In this document: positions 1 through 8,392 of the stretch, one piece after another
Layout: each line of letters starts with the position of its first letter
How positions within the stretch are numbered: the stretch's first letter is position 1
Notes under the pieces: model-generated
Seen by the model: the letters and a program-made list of their open reading frames with translations, nothing else
Databases searched by the model: none
What the model was told of the DNA's origin: nothing
Origin: Mycobacterium sp. D16Q13
Lineage (GTDB): Bacteria; Actinomycetota; Actinomycetes; Mycobacteriales; Mycobacteriaceae
Assembly (NCBI RefSeq): GCF_002013375.1
Contig: NZ_MAEW01000026.1
Coordinates: 1-58,181 of the forward strand
Reading direction: 5' to 3'
Length of the DNA stretch: 58,181 nt
Translations under genes and position numbers: made by a program

Positions 1-2
1 AA

Positions 3-56
3 CGCCAGGCCAAGCGCGCCGAGCGCAATGCCGCCAAGGTCTTGGTTAGCCGCTAA
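3..56 (+). CDS. C-terminal end of a gene entering from the left (partial)
   Basis: The reading frame starting at base 3 gives 17 residues ending ...KRAERNAAKVLVSR before a TAA at 54-56. The composition (basic, alanine-rich, helical) fits a real protein tail, but too little is visible to name the family. It ends convergently with the amidohydrolase remnant on the other strand, whose stop overlaps this one by a few bases. Confidence 0.45.
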   Translation, partial: RQAKRAERNAAKVLVSR

Positions 57-1257
57 CAGCAGTGCTTGATGGGCGCCACCGGTGCGGCGTCACCTTCTGT
101 CCGTGAGGCGTCGAGGAACGCGTCCAGGTCGACCCTGCGCCCGCCGATCGGTTGCCATCTGCTGCCGTTCTCGTGATAGAAGATCTGGCCGTCCAGCAGA
201 TCACCCCAGTAGTAGTACTGGAACGGCGACATGGATACGTGCACGCCCAACCGTGCGGGGCGATCGAGCTGTGCACGGGTGGCTCCTCCGGCATGTTCGA
301 GGCGCCACCGGTGATCGGTGCCGAGCAGGCCATGACCCTGCAATGCCGCCTCGTACGCATCAAGCTGCTCGCGAGCAGTAATTCAACGAGCGGGTTCCGC
401 CCACCGTGCCGGGGTCGATAGCCGCACGCCTGGTGGCAGCCGAGTCGACGTACGCAAAGGACGTCGCGCCTGACCCAACCCAGACCGCGCCATCGGTCCA
501 CAGCTTGACACCCGTTTTGCACAGCAAATCGTCGCTGGCAGTGAATGTTTCTGGCTCGGTGTAGGTTTCGGTGGTCGACATCTCCCACAGACTCACCCGC
601 AGCGGACGTGACGGGGACGCGGCGAGTGCCTCGTACGCGGGCTTGAGCTGAGGGTCGTACGTCATATCCGAAGTTGATGTGTATCCGGCACGGGACATCA
701 CGGCGAAGAACTGTGCGGCTGAGTGCAAGGGATTGCCCAGCCCAGCGATCAGGGGAGCGAGCACTTCCGTCAGCGCGGGAACTTCAAACCCGCGCCCCTT
801 GAGAGTGCCATCGGGGTTGCGTTGATAATGCCCGCCCACCGGGTCCGCCGGCGGAGCGCTGTCCCACCGAAGTAGACCCCGTGGCCGGAATTGTCAGTGA
901 CGGCCGCGACCCGATCACCGAATATCTGATCCAGCTCATCGACATCCGGTGCAGCATGTTCATGCAGGAGCGCGTCGAATCCGCTGAAAATCAACGGTTC
1001 TGAGGGATCTGTGTGTTCGCGAGTGCATCCCGAAACGCGGCGGTGACGTCGGCCCAGCTTGACGCCTTCCAGGGGGCGATCGAATGGACTGGCGCTTCGG
1101 TGATGACGCCACTCATGAACGGATGGCCATGTGGTTCAACGAAACCGGGAAGAAGCGCCCCCGCTCCGGTGTCGATTACCTCGACACCCGGCAACGCCGC
1201 GGCGCGCTCCTTGCGGCGCGTGCACTCCTTCCCGCCGAGTGGAGTCGGTCCTGGCCG
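53..1257 (-). pseudogene. Broken YtcJ-type amidohydrolase, middle part
   Basis: Four minus-strand segments read as successive pieces of one amidohydrolase of the YtcJ/amidohydrolase-3 family. They are: a piece near 1257-991 with the metal-site start LPGFVEPHGHP; 994-about 830 (IFSGFDALLHEHAAPDVDEL); 839-about 375 (VPALTEVLAPLIAG, KLWTDGAVWVGSGATSFAY); and about 370-150 (DHRWRLEHAGG, GVHVSMSPFQYYYW). The frame changes near 990, 830 and 375. The stretch between the third and fourth pieces is shorter than in intact relatives. The usual last 150 or so residues, with the HNDGS-type motif, are missing, and so is the N-terminus. Several independent lesions make sequencing error an unlikely explanation. 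A matching N-terminus lies at 9986-10258 in the same orientation. Confidence 0.8.
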
Positions 1258-1430
1258 TCACACAAGTATCTGGTGAAGGGCGCCATGACCTGGGGGAATG
1301 CCCACGTCTCCCCGGTATGGACCACGACAACGCTGAATCCCGAACCGCCCTGCCTGCCGCGATGCTGGCGGCTGGTTCGAGTCTGCGACAGAATCAGGGT
1401 GTACTCCGTGACGAGAAAGAGAGACAACCA

Positions 1431-1829
1431 ATGACCGATTGGGATGTGGCCGGCCGGGCGAACTACGTGTCGTTCACGAGCTATCGCAAGGACGGCACGG
1501 CGGTGTCCACACCGGTCTGGATTGCTCCGGCCGACGGCAAGCTTTACTTTTTCTCGGAGGTCAGCGCGTACAAGGTCAAACGCATCCGGCGCAATCCCGC
1601 GGTGACGTTGCAGCCGTGCAGTGTTCGCGGGCAGCTGACTCCCGGTGCGCCAGTCGTGGCAGGTACCGCGCGGGTGCTGGACCTCGACGACACTCCCCGG
1701 GTCCGCAAGATCGTCAACCGCAAATATTGGCTTTTGGGCCCGTTGAGTGAATTCGGAGTCTGGATTGCCCGCCGCCAACAGGCGTCGGTTGCCATCGAGA
1801 TCTCCCCCGGTGTCCCTGTTTCGCCGTAA
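1431..1829 (+). CDS. PPOX-class F420/flavin-dependent oxidoreductase
   Basis: A 132-residue protein with the split-barrel fold of the pyridoxamine-phosphate-oxidase-like family, of the kind found in many copies in mycobacteria (Rv1155-type). Visible family features are the early strand NYVSFTSYRKDGTAVSTPVWIAPADGKLYFFSE, with its T-P-V-W cofactor-site segment, then the KVKRIRRNP and PAVTLQPC strands. The exact cofactor (F420, FMN) and substrate cannot be read from sequence. The ATG at 1431 is preceded by an A/G-rich stretch (gagaaagagag). Bases 1258-1430 between the amidohydrolase remnant and this gene show no recognisable gene. Confidence 0.8.
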   Translation: MTDWDVAGRANYVSFTSYRKDGTAVSTPVWIAPADGKLYFFSEVSAYKVKRIRRNPAVTLQPCSVRGQLTPGAPVVAGTARVLDLDDTPRVRKIVNRKYWLLGPLSEFGVWIARRQQASVAIEISPGVPVSP

Positions 1830-1873
1830 CTGGGCCAGGCTTTGCGCAGACTCAGATCAAGATCGCATGGCGA

Positions 1874-1879
1874 TATGAT
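1874..1879 (+). promoter_or_regulatory. -10 element for a leaderless lysR-type transcript
   Basis: TATGAT ends exactly six bases before the GTG at 1886, and no Shine-Dalgarno sequence precedes that codon. This spacing puts the transcription start on or next to the start codon, as in mycobacterial leaderless genes. The same arrangement recurs at several other starts in this window. Confidence 0.5.
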
Positions 1880-1885
1880 CAACGT

Positions 1886-2797
1886 GTGAGCGTACGAAGC
1901 CTAAATCTGGACGATTTACGGTGCTTCGTAGCGGTTGCCAACAGATTGAATTTTACCCAGGCGGCACGAGAGCTGCATCTGACTCCATCCGTCCTGAGTA
2001 GGCGGATAAGCAATGCGGAACGACTTCTCAATGCGAATCTTTTTCTCCGCGACACACGTACGGTCGTGCTGACAGGCGAAGGTGCGCGGCTGCTTCCGCT
2101 CGCGCAGGAGATCATTGAGAAGTTCGACAAGATGCCGCATGAAATCTCCAAGGGTCCACTCCCGGTGCGGAAAATTCGGTGCGGCATCCCTCCCTGGTTG
2201 CCTCCGGCATTACAGGCCAAGCTGACCACCTTGGGGGAAAGTAACACCGAGAAATTCAAGTTCACACAGGCGCCGCTCGCCAGCCCCGACATCATCGAAG
2301 GGATACTGAACGAAAGGTTGGATTTCGGCTTCGTCAGGCCCAATTCGCATGCGACCGTGCTGTCCTACACGACCGTGTGGAAGGAAAGGATCGGCGCCGT
2401 GCTCTCGCGCGAGCGGTACGAGACTCGCGATTCGATCTCCGTCGCCGAGCTCCTCGTGCTTGATTACATCGGCGACCGGCGTGACAGCGATACCGAGTAC
2501 CGGCGCCATGTGGAAACAGAGCTGGAGAAGCAAGGGCCACTCACGCGGACGGAATTCACACTCGGCGACGTCGTACGGGTCAAGCAGGCAATCGCGTCAG
2601 GGCAGGCTTTCAATCTGGCGCCGATCCCGGCACCTGGCGAACCGAACGCGCTGGAATACGACGAGTTCGTACTTGTTCCGATATCGGATCTGAATTTCAG
2701 GCTCTTGACCTGTCTGGCGTACCGGGACGACACGGCCGGACGTGATCGCGAGCTGCAAGAGATTCTTAACACGGTAATTCTGCTGTTCCGCGAATAG
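1886..2797 (+). CDS. LysR-family transcriptional regulator
   Basis: A 303-residue protein with the normal length and layout of a LysR regulator. The N-terminal winged helix-turn-helix is at about residues 5-65 (LDDLRCFVAVANRLNFTQAA, then HLTPSVLSRRI). A linker helix and a two-lobed effector domain from about residue 95 follow, including DFGFVRP. The DNA-contact helix and the hallmark F-T-Q-A-A segment are intact. The effector is unknown. It stands alone between a PPOX gene and an acyltransferase on the same strand, so its targets could be either or neither. The GTG start is supported by the -10 element six bases upstream. Confidence 0.9.
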   Translation: MSVRSLNLDDLRCFVAVANRLNFTQAARELHLTPSVLSRRISNAERLLNANLFLRDTRTVVLTGEGARLLPLAQEIIEKFDKMPHEISKGPLPVRKIRCGIPPWLPPALQAKLTTLGESNTEKFKFTQAPLASPDIIEGILNERLDFGFVRPNSHATVLSYTTVWKERIGAVLSRERYETRDSISVAELLVLDYIGDRRDSDTEYRRHVETELEKQGPLTRTEFTLGDVVRVKQAIASGQAFNLAPIPAPGEPNALEYDEFVLVPISDLNFRLLTCLAYRDDTAGRDRELQEILNTVILLFRE

Positions 2798-3258
2798 CCG
2801 CGTGGGAGGGGGCCCGCCTCGCGGCGGACCACCTCATACTGTCCTCGGTGTCAATGGCGTCCGAACCGTCGCCTCGGGCGCCCAGCGCCTGACTCCTGCC
2901 CCAGCGGCTGTTCCGGGGAGCTGCTACGGCAAATGAATCGATTGGTGCGGCACCTTTCCTATCGTTTGCCTTGGCCAACATGAGTAGACCTGGAATTTAC
3001 ATTTTCGATACCTTCGAACATGCCTTACCTTGTGCTACAGACTATTTGAGCCTCGCCCCGAGGGTCACGTGGTAAAGCGCATTGCGGAACTCATCCAATT
3101 CGCTCGCTCGATCTCAGAAAAGCTGTAGTAATTCGCAAACACCTTGACTATCACGAGTGTGGCGATTTCACCATCCGAGGTACACCCGGTGCTGGTGGGG
3201 ATTGTGCAGTATGTTCATTCGCAAAGGTAAAAGCACAGCATCGGGGCCTCGAGGAGTT
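2798..3258 (+). other. Intergenic region, no gene recognised
   Basis: About 460 bases between the LysR gene and the acyltransferase. Much of 2980-3180 is more AT-rich than its surroundings, with no convincing reading frame on either strand. It presumably holds the acyltransferase promoter and 5' leader. An in-frame extension upstream of the chosen acyltransferase start to 3211 or 3157 is possible but has a non-conserved composition. Confidence 0.4.
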
Positions 3259-4311
3259 ATGAAGCTTGGGCAGGTATTCGATAGACGTCACAATGCTCTG
3301 ACCATGTGGCGTCTCGTTCTGGCGATCGGAGTGGTCCTCTACCATTCCTGGCCCCTGACCGGTCGCCAGATTGACTACGCACCGGCGGTGCGGCTGCTCA
3401 GCAACATATTTGCCGATGGATTCTTTGTGATCTCCGGATTCCTCATCACCGCGGCGTGGATGCGTCGTCCGTACCTCAAGGAGTACTGGGCATCCCGTGT
3501 ATTGCGAATCTTCCCGGGCTTGTGGGTATGTCTGCTCGTGGTCGCCTTCGTCATCGCTCCGATCGCCGCCAGGGTCCAGCACTCCACTGTCACCCTGTCT
3601 TCAGAGCTCGCGTATGTCGTCAACAACGCCCTGCTCAATGTGGCCTATTTCGATATCGACGGCACCCCTGCGGATGTGCCATATCCGGGAGTCTGGAACG
3701 GATCCATCTGGACACTCTTTTTCGTTCTGCTCTGCGATGTCGTGGTTTCGGTGCTTGGCATTATCGGCCTACTGAAGCACCGCTGGGTCATTCCGACTCT
3801 GTTCGTCTTGGCGACAATGTGGGCGGCCTACGTTTCGTACACTCCACCGCTGTACAGCTGGCCGCAGGTGCTGGCCCGATTCTTCGTCGTGTTCCTTGCG
3901 GGCGCGATGCTCTACCAGTACCAAGACCACGTGCCGGCTCGCTGGTCGTTGGTCGCGGTGAGCGTCGCCATCGTTCTAGCGTCGGGATTCACGCAAAACT
4001 ACCGGGTAATCGGCGCCCTACCACTGGCCTACGCGATCGTTGTTTCTGGCGCCCTCATCCGCAAAACGCGGCTGCGCAACGATCTTTCGTACGGCGTGTA
4101 TATCTACGCATTCCCCGTCCAGCAGTTGCTGGCTTGCTGTGGGCTTGCCCGGTTGAATCCGTTCTTGTTCTTTCTTCTTGCCGCCACAGTCACCCTCCCG
4201 GTTGCCGCGCTGAGCTGGTTTGTGGTGGAGAAGCGTGCCGTGGCCCTCAAATCTCGTATCCACCGGAAGCCCGTCGAGCAACCCACCGCGCACAGGGTGG
4301 CGATGCCCTGA
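3259..4311 (+). CDS. Acyltransferase 3 family integral membrane protein
   Basis: A 350-residue polytopic membrane protein of the OafA/YrhL acyltransferase-3 family. These transfer acetyl or other short acyl groups to exported sugars or lipids at the inner membrane. Family features present are the catalytic-type His29 in the first helix (VVLYHSWPLTG), the DGFFVISGFLI motif, YWASRVLRIFPGLW at the second helix, and about ten hydrophobic segments in all. The start at 3259 gives MKLGQVFDRRHN, the N-terminus typical of this family. A GAGGAG lies just upstream, although its spacing is short. The acceptor molecule is unknown. The gene is followed 62 bases later by a phospholipase D-like gene on the same strand. 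Confidence 0.85.
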   Translation: MKLGQVFDRRHNALTMWRLVLAIGVVLYHSWPLTGRQIDYAPAVRLLSNIFADGFFVISGFLITAAWMRRPYLKEYWASRVLRIFPGLWVCLLVVAFVIAPIAARVQHSTVTLSSELAYVVNNALLNVAYFDIDGTPADVPYPGVWNGSIWTLFFVLLCDVVVSVLGIIGLLKHRWVIPTLFVLATMWAAYVSYTPPLYSWPQVLARFFVVFLAGAMLYQYQDHVPARWSLVAVSVAIVLASGFTQNYRVIGALPLAYAIVVSGALIRKTRLRNDLSYGVYIYAFPVQQLLACCGLARLNPFLFFLLAATVTLPVAALSWFVVEKRAVALKSRIHRKPVEQPTAHRVAMP

Positions 4312-4373
4312 CAGCAGCGCCAGTTGCGTTGGCGTTCAATGTCGTTGCGGACGGGATGGAAGTGTTCATGTGA

Positions 4374-5405
4374 ATGGCAGAACAATGCGCGATCTTGGTG
4401 CTAGCTTCTGCTCTTGTGCTCCCCTTCACGCCTCGCCTGATCGTCGAGCCGGATGACGGCCTGGAACCGGTTCGCGATTTCATCGAGAGCGCGGAGACAT
4501 CGCTTCTCATCAAACAATTCACCTTCACCGAGGAAAGCTTGATCGGGGCGGTGATCGGTCGGTGCCAGGCGGGTGTAGATGTCCGCGTGATGCTCAACCC
4601 GCAGCGGTCGGGCGGTGACCGAGCCAACGATGATACGTTCGAGACGCTCTCCACGGCCGGGGTGAAGGTCGCCTGGTCTAGTCCGAAATTCTATGTCACA
4701 CATGAGAAGTCGATAGTCGCCGACAACAAGGCGGCGCTGGTGGCCACCTTCAACCTTTGTGAGAAGTACTTCACACGGACTCGCGACTACGGCGTCATCA
4801 CGGCAGTGCCCAGCCATGTCAGACAGATCGTCGAGGTGTTCGAGGCCGATTGGGAGCACCGGGATTGGGTGCCGTCAGTCTTCGAGGGGCTGTTGTGGAG
4901 CAATGCGAACTCTCGCTACCACATGGCGGAGTTCATCGACGCGGCCGAACAGCGGCTCGACATCCAACATCCGAAGTACGTCGATGCGGTCATCCTGGAC
5001 CGCGTCGCCGCAGCGGTGGACCGAGGTGTCAGAGTCCGTGTGCTGTGCGGAGGCAGACACGGCATCAGCGAATGGGACATTCTCGACACGTTCGCATCGC
5101 TGCGGACACTGCGCCGCATCGGGGTGAAGGTCCACAAGCAGAAGAACCTGAGGGTGCACGCCAAGCTGCTTGTCGTCGACAACGCCCACGCCCTGGTGGG
5201 CTCGATGAACATCGATCGCAGCGCCTTCGATCTGCGCCGCGAGCTTGGGATCACGATCACCGATGAACTTGTGGTCGCCCGGTTGCAGGATGTGTTCAAC
5301 ACCGACTGGGACCTGTCGCATCAATATGACCCGCCGGATCCGCTCGATTCATACCAACACCAGGAGGATGACTTCCCGCACGATCCGGAATTGATGCATG
5401 AGTAG
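4374..5405 (+). CDS. Phospholipase D / cardiolipin synthase-like protein
   Basis: A 343-residue protein with two HKD catalytic motifs, HEKSIVAD...N at residue 110 onward and HAKLLVVDN...GSMN at residue 262 onward. This is the signature of the PLD superfamily, which cleaves or transfers phosphodiesters. The two-motif, about 340-residue form resembles cardiolipin synthases and PLD-like nucleases. There is a short hydrophobic N-terminal segment (about residues 4-20), so it may be membrane anchored. The last eight bases overlap the start of the chromate transporter gene, which implies translational coupling. The substrate cannot be decided from sequence. Confidence 0.85.
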   Translation: MAEQCAILVLASALVLPFTPRLIVEPDDGLEPVRDFIESAETSLLIKQFTFTEESLIGAVIGRCQAGVDVRVMLNPQRSGGDRANDDTFETLSTAGVKVAWSSPKFYVTHEKSIVADNKAALVATFNLCEKYFTRTRDYGVITAVPSHVRQIVEVFEADWEHRDWVPSVFEGLLWSNANSRYHMAEFIDAAEQRLDIQHPKYVDAVILDRVAAAVDRGVRVRVLCGGRHGISEWDILDTFASLRTLRRIGVKVHKQKNLRVHAKLLVVDNAHALVGSMNIDRSAFDLRRELGITITDELVVARLQDVFNTDWDLSHQYDPPDPLDSYQHQEDDFPHDPELMHE

Positions 5406-5967
5406 CGAGGATGTCGATCCCCCACTGCCACAGGTATCCCTGTTTCGGTTGGCCTGGACGTTCAACCACATCGCGCTGGCCTCGTTCGGGGGCGGCCTCT
5501 CGGCATGGTCGCGGGAGGTGCTCGTCGTCGAAAGAAAGTGGCTGGGCGAAGAAGAGTTCTTGTCCGCGATGACGATGTGCCGAATTCTTCCGGGGGCCAA
5601 CCAGATCAACATGGCCGTCTTTGTCGGCACCAAGATGCGTGGTGCCCCGGGTGCCGCCGCGGCCGTCATAGGCCTATGCCTGGTACCGCTGGTCCTCGTG
5701 TTGACGGTGTGCTACTTCTACTTTCGCTTCAAGGAGGTGCCCGCCGTCAAAGGCGTGCTACATGGCGCCTCGGCAGCCGCCGTGGCGCTCACCCTGGCAA
5801 TGGTGATCAAGACGGGCCAGAAGTGCCTGACCGGGCTGATACCGGTTCTCTTGTTCACCGCCAGCTTCGCGCTCAACGGATTAATGCGCTGGCCCTTGCT
5901 GGCAACACTGGCACTGCTCGCACCGTTGGCTCTCTTCTGGGCGTGGCCCAGGAGGGCGTCCGCGTGA
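5398..5967 (+). CDS. chrA: Chromate transporter, N-terminal-type half (ChrA short chain)
   Basis: A 189-residue membrane protein of the CHR family. The diagnostic segment FNHIALASFGGGLSAWSREV, the downstream W-L-G-E-E-F-L and RILPGANQINMAVFVG are the conserved front half of ChrA, a chromate/sulfate-family antiporter. In long ChrA proteins two homologous halves are fused. Here they are two genes, and the partner starts within the stop codon of this one. The ATG lies inside the end of the PLD-like gene (eight-base overlap). Actual transport of chromate is a family-level inference. Confidence 0.85.
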   Translation: MSSEDVDPPLPQVSLFRLAWTFNHIALASFGGGLSAWSREVLVVERKWLGEEEFLSAMTMCRILPGANQINMAVFVGTKMRGAPGAAAAVIGLCLVPLVLVLTVCYFYFRFKEVPAVKGVLHGASAAAVALTLAMVIKTGQKCLTGLIPVLLFTASFALNGLMRWPLLATLALLAPLALFWAWPRRASA

Positions 5968-6509
5968 ATACCTACTGGCAGTTGGTGGTGTTGTTCGGGT
6001 CGCTCTCGCTGATGTCCATCGGCGGCGGCAATGCGGTGCTGCCAGAGATGCACCTGCGCTCAGTGAGCGGCGAACACTGGTTGACCAATTCGCAATTCGC
6101 CGACATCTTTTCGATTTCCCAGACCACGCCGGGCCCGAGCATTCTGATCGTGGCGATGGTCGGGTACGCCGCAGGGCTTCCGGTCGGCGGCGTCGCGGGG
6201 GGCATTCTCGGTGGAGTCGTCGCGACCGTCGCCATGGTGTTTCCCGCCGCATCATTGGTGTACGCGGTGACGCGATTCTGGCAGCGGGCGCAGAAATCGA
6301 AATGGCGCATCGCGATGGAGCGAGGCCTGGCGCCGCTGACCGTCGGTCTGATCCTGGCGACGTCACTGGTGATGAGTCGCGCGGCGGATCACGATTGGCG
6401 TGCGTACACGCTGACTGGTGTCTGCACACTAATCTTCGTTGTCACAAAGATGAATCCCTTGATCGTGGTCGCCGCGGCGGGAGTGTTCGGCTACTTCGGC
6501 CTGGTGTAG
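5964..6509 (+). CDS. chrA: Chromate transporter, C-terminal-type half (ChrA short chain)
   Basis: A 181-residue membrane protein that pairs with the previous gene. It shows the CHR-family repeat again (SLSLMSIGGGNAVLPEMH, SQTTPGPSILIVAMVGYAAG) and several transmembrane helices. The GTG start at 5964 shares four bases (GTGA) with the stop codon of the upstream half, so the two are very likely made in equal amounts and act as a heteromer. Such split short-chain CHR pairs are known in bacteria. Confidence 0.85.
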   Translation: MNTYWQLVVLFGSLSLMSIGGGNAVLPEMHLRSVSGEHWLTNSQFADIFSISQTTPGPSILIVAMVGYAAGLPVGGVAGGILGGVVATVAMVFPAASLVYAVTRFWQRAQKSKWRIAMERGLAPLTVGLILATSLVMSRAADHDWRAYTLTGVCTLIFVVTKMNPLIVVAAAGVFGYFGLV

Positions 6510-6523
6510 TACCGCTATCCGGA

Positions 6524-6736
6524 TCAGCGCCACCCATAGCCGGGTGCGCCAAACCCGTACCCAAATCCGTCGTCGCCTGCCCACATCCATGGCGAAAGGT
6601 CATCATCGGTACTTTGTGTGCACGCGGCATCGGGGCCCAGGCCACCCGAGAACTGGCACGGAGGTTCGGCCCTAGCCGGCGCGGCCAAGGTCACCGCTGC
6701 CACCAATACCGCTGTGACACATGCGCTGTAAGGCAT
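6524..6736 (-). CDS. Small secreted protein, aromatic/glycine-rich tail
   Basis: A 70-residue protein with a clear Sec signal peptide (MPYSACVTAVLVAAVTLAAPARA, cleavage near residue 23). The mature part has two cysteines and a C-terminus rich in G, F, Y and W. Small secreted proteins of this design are common in mycobacteria and mostly uncharacterised. The ATG at 6736 is preceded by a strong purine tract on this strand (agggggtgcgga). Longer in-frame starts upstream lack signal-peptide character. No function can be assigned. Confidence 0.65.
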   Translation of the reverse strand: MPYSACVTAVLVAAVTLAAPARAEPPCQFSGGLGPDAACTQSTDDDLSPWMWAGDDGFGYGFGAPGYGWR

Positions 6737-6879
6737 TCCGCACCCCCTTTTTTTTTCGTGACAACAACGTGCGGGGCTGGAATTGAGATTAGCACCGGAA
6801 TCGGTGATCCGCCGAGGGTTGAACCAGGCATTCTCGTGGTCTGATCTGCGGCGCGACATTCACTTGCGACAATGGCTGC

Positions 6880-7503
6880 ATGGTTGAGCAGAGCCTCTGG
6901 ATGCAAAAAGTCGCGGCCGATCCACACCATTCGCATTGGTACATCGAGCGCTTTCGCGCGCTGGCGCGTGAGGGCGCGGATTTGGCGGGCGAGGCCCGCC
7001 TCGTGGATGCGATGGTGCCGCGTGGTGCCCGCGTCCTCGATGCCGGGTGCGGCTCCGGTCGGGTGGGCGGATTTCTCGCCGCGGCCGGTCACAATGTCGT
7101 CGGTGTCGACGTCGACCCCGTGCTCATCGAGGCGGCCACACAAGACCATCCCGGATCGCGTTGGATTGTTGGCGATCTCGCCGATCTGGACCTGCCCGCG
7201 TGCGGTATCGCCGAGCCATTCGACGTCATCGTGTCAGCGGGCAACGTGATGGCATTTCTTGCCCCGAGCACCCGCATTCAGGTGTTGACTCGACTACGTG
7301 CGCACTTGGCGAGCGACGGCCGCGCGGTGATCGGTTTTGGGGCCGGCCGTGACTACGAGTTCACCCAGTTCTTCGACGATGTGGGCGAGGCCGGCCTCAT
7401 CCCAGATCTTCTGCTGTCCACCTGGGACTTGCGGCCCTTCACCGACGACTCCGATTTTCTCGTCGCGTTGCTACGGGCAGGAGATACCCAGCGTGAACTC
7501 TGA
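6880..7503 (+). CDS. Class I SAM-dependent methyltransferase
   Basis: A 207-residue Rossmann-fold methyltransferase. Motif I is VLDAGCGSGRVGGFLAAAG at about residues 51-70. The acidic end of strand 2 (VVGVDVDP) and motif IV (FDVIVSAGNVM) follow. The substrate is unknown. It is the first of four coupled genes: the next starts inside its last codons and carries a family fold that also includes methyltransferases and steroid reductases, so a lipid or quinone-like substrate is conceivable but unproven. A GACAAT element ends six bases before the ATG, which suggests a leaderless transcript. Confidence 0.85.
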   Translation: MVEQSLWMQKVAADPHHSHWYIERFRALAREGADLAGEARLVDAMVPRGARVLDAGCGSGRVGGFLAAAGHNVVGVDVDPVLIEAATQDHPGSRWIVGDLADLDLPACGIAEPFDVIVSAGNVMAFLAPSTRIQVLTRLRAHLASDGRAVIGFGAGRDYEFTQFFDDVGEAGLIPDLLLSTWDLRPFTDDSDFLVALLRAGDTQREL

Positions 7504-8392
7504 GGGCGAGACCATCACGCGGAGCAAGCGGCAATCATTGGCCTTGGTCGGCATCGCTTACGTCATCGCCGTGTGCGTGGGCGCCGCGTGGCTTGCCTGG
7601 GGGCCAGGTACGGGACGCATGTGGCTGGACACCTTGATCGCCGATGTGCTGGCCACCGTGGTGATATTCGTGTTCAGCAGGCTGTACCGCAATTCGAGCT
7701 TCTACGACGCCTATTGGAGCGTGATACCCCCGCTGCTGCTGATCTATTGGTGGTCTCAGTCCGGGGTCTACGAGTTGCGTTGTTGGCTCGTCGCACTCGT
7801 CGTCCTGGTGTGGGCAGTGCGTCTCACGGCCAACTGGATATATGCGTTCCCCGTTCTGCACCACGAGGATTGGCGTTACCCCATGCTGCGCGCCAGCGCT
7901 GGGCGATGGAGTTTCCTGGCCGATCTGGTGGCGATCCATCTCACTCCCACGCTGCTGGTTTTCGTCGGGATGCTGCCGGCATATGTCGCGGTGACTCGAC
8001 CCGGAGGCGACCTGGGCTGGCTGACAGCGATCGCATGTGCCGTTGGCCTCGCGGCGGTCGCCCTGGAGCTGGTCGCCGATACACAAATGCACCGGTTTAC
8101 CCGCACCCGTCGCCCCGGCGAGGTGATGGACCGTGGTCTGTGGTCGTGGTCGCGGCATCCAAACTACTTTGGAGAGTTCAGTTTCTGGCTTTCTCTGGCG
8201 CTCTTCGGCATAGCGGTCTCCCCTGCGGATGCGTGGTGGCTGTGTCTCGGCGCCGCGGGCATGTTGGGGATGTTCCTGGGCTCGAGCATCCCGATGATGG
8301 AGCAGCGCAGTCTGCAGCGCCGCCCCGAGTACCAGGACGTGATCGCGCGGGTGCCACGATTCGTGCCGCGTCCACCACGGAAATCGACGTGA
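7493..8392 (+). CDS. DUF1295 / steroid 5-alpha-reductase-like membrane enzyme
   Basis: A 299-residue multi-helix membrane protein of the DUF1295 family, which shares its C-terminal fold with 3-oxo-5-alpha-steroid 4-dehydrogenases and isoprenylcysteine methyltransferases. The signature GLWSWSRHPNYFGEFSFW at about residues 215-232 is the NADPH- or SAM-binding segment of that superfamily. Further helices and a short basic tail follow. The GTG start overlaps the upstream methyltransferase by 11 bases and is preceded by GGCAGGAG. The stop is shared with the next gene. The substrate is likely hydrophobic, but nothing more can be read directly. Confidence 0.8.
   Translation: MNSEGETITRSKRQSLALVGIAYVIAVCVGAAWLAWGPGTGRMWLDTLIADVLATVVIFVFSRLYRNSSFYDAYWSVIPPLLLIYWWSQSGVYELRCWLVALVVLVWAVRLTANWIYAFPVLHHEDWRYPMLRASAGRWSFLADLVAIHLTPTLLVFVGMLPAYVAVTRPGGDLGWLTAIACAVGLAAVALELVADTQMHRFTRTRRPGEVMDRGLWSWSRHPNYFGEFSFWLSLALFGIAVSPADAWWLCLGAAGMLGMFLGSSIPMMEQRSLQRRPEYQDVIARVPRFVPRPPRKST

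Noticed and set aside
1200..1260. Target-site duplication flanking the putative 8.7 kb insertion
   Set aside because: I compared sequence near 1258-1300 with that near 9968-9986 and found no convincing matching direct repeat.
7573..8388. Open upstream extension of the FAD oxidoreductase frame through the DUF1295 gene
   Set aside because: The extension is out of frame with the DUF1295 protein and reads as arginine-rich non-protein-like sequence. The GTG at 8389 starts exactly before the FAD motif.
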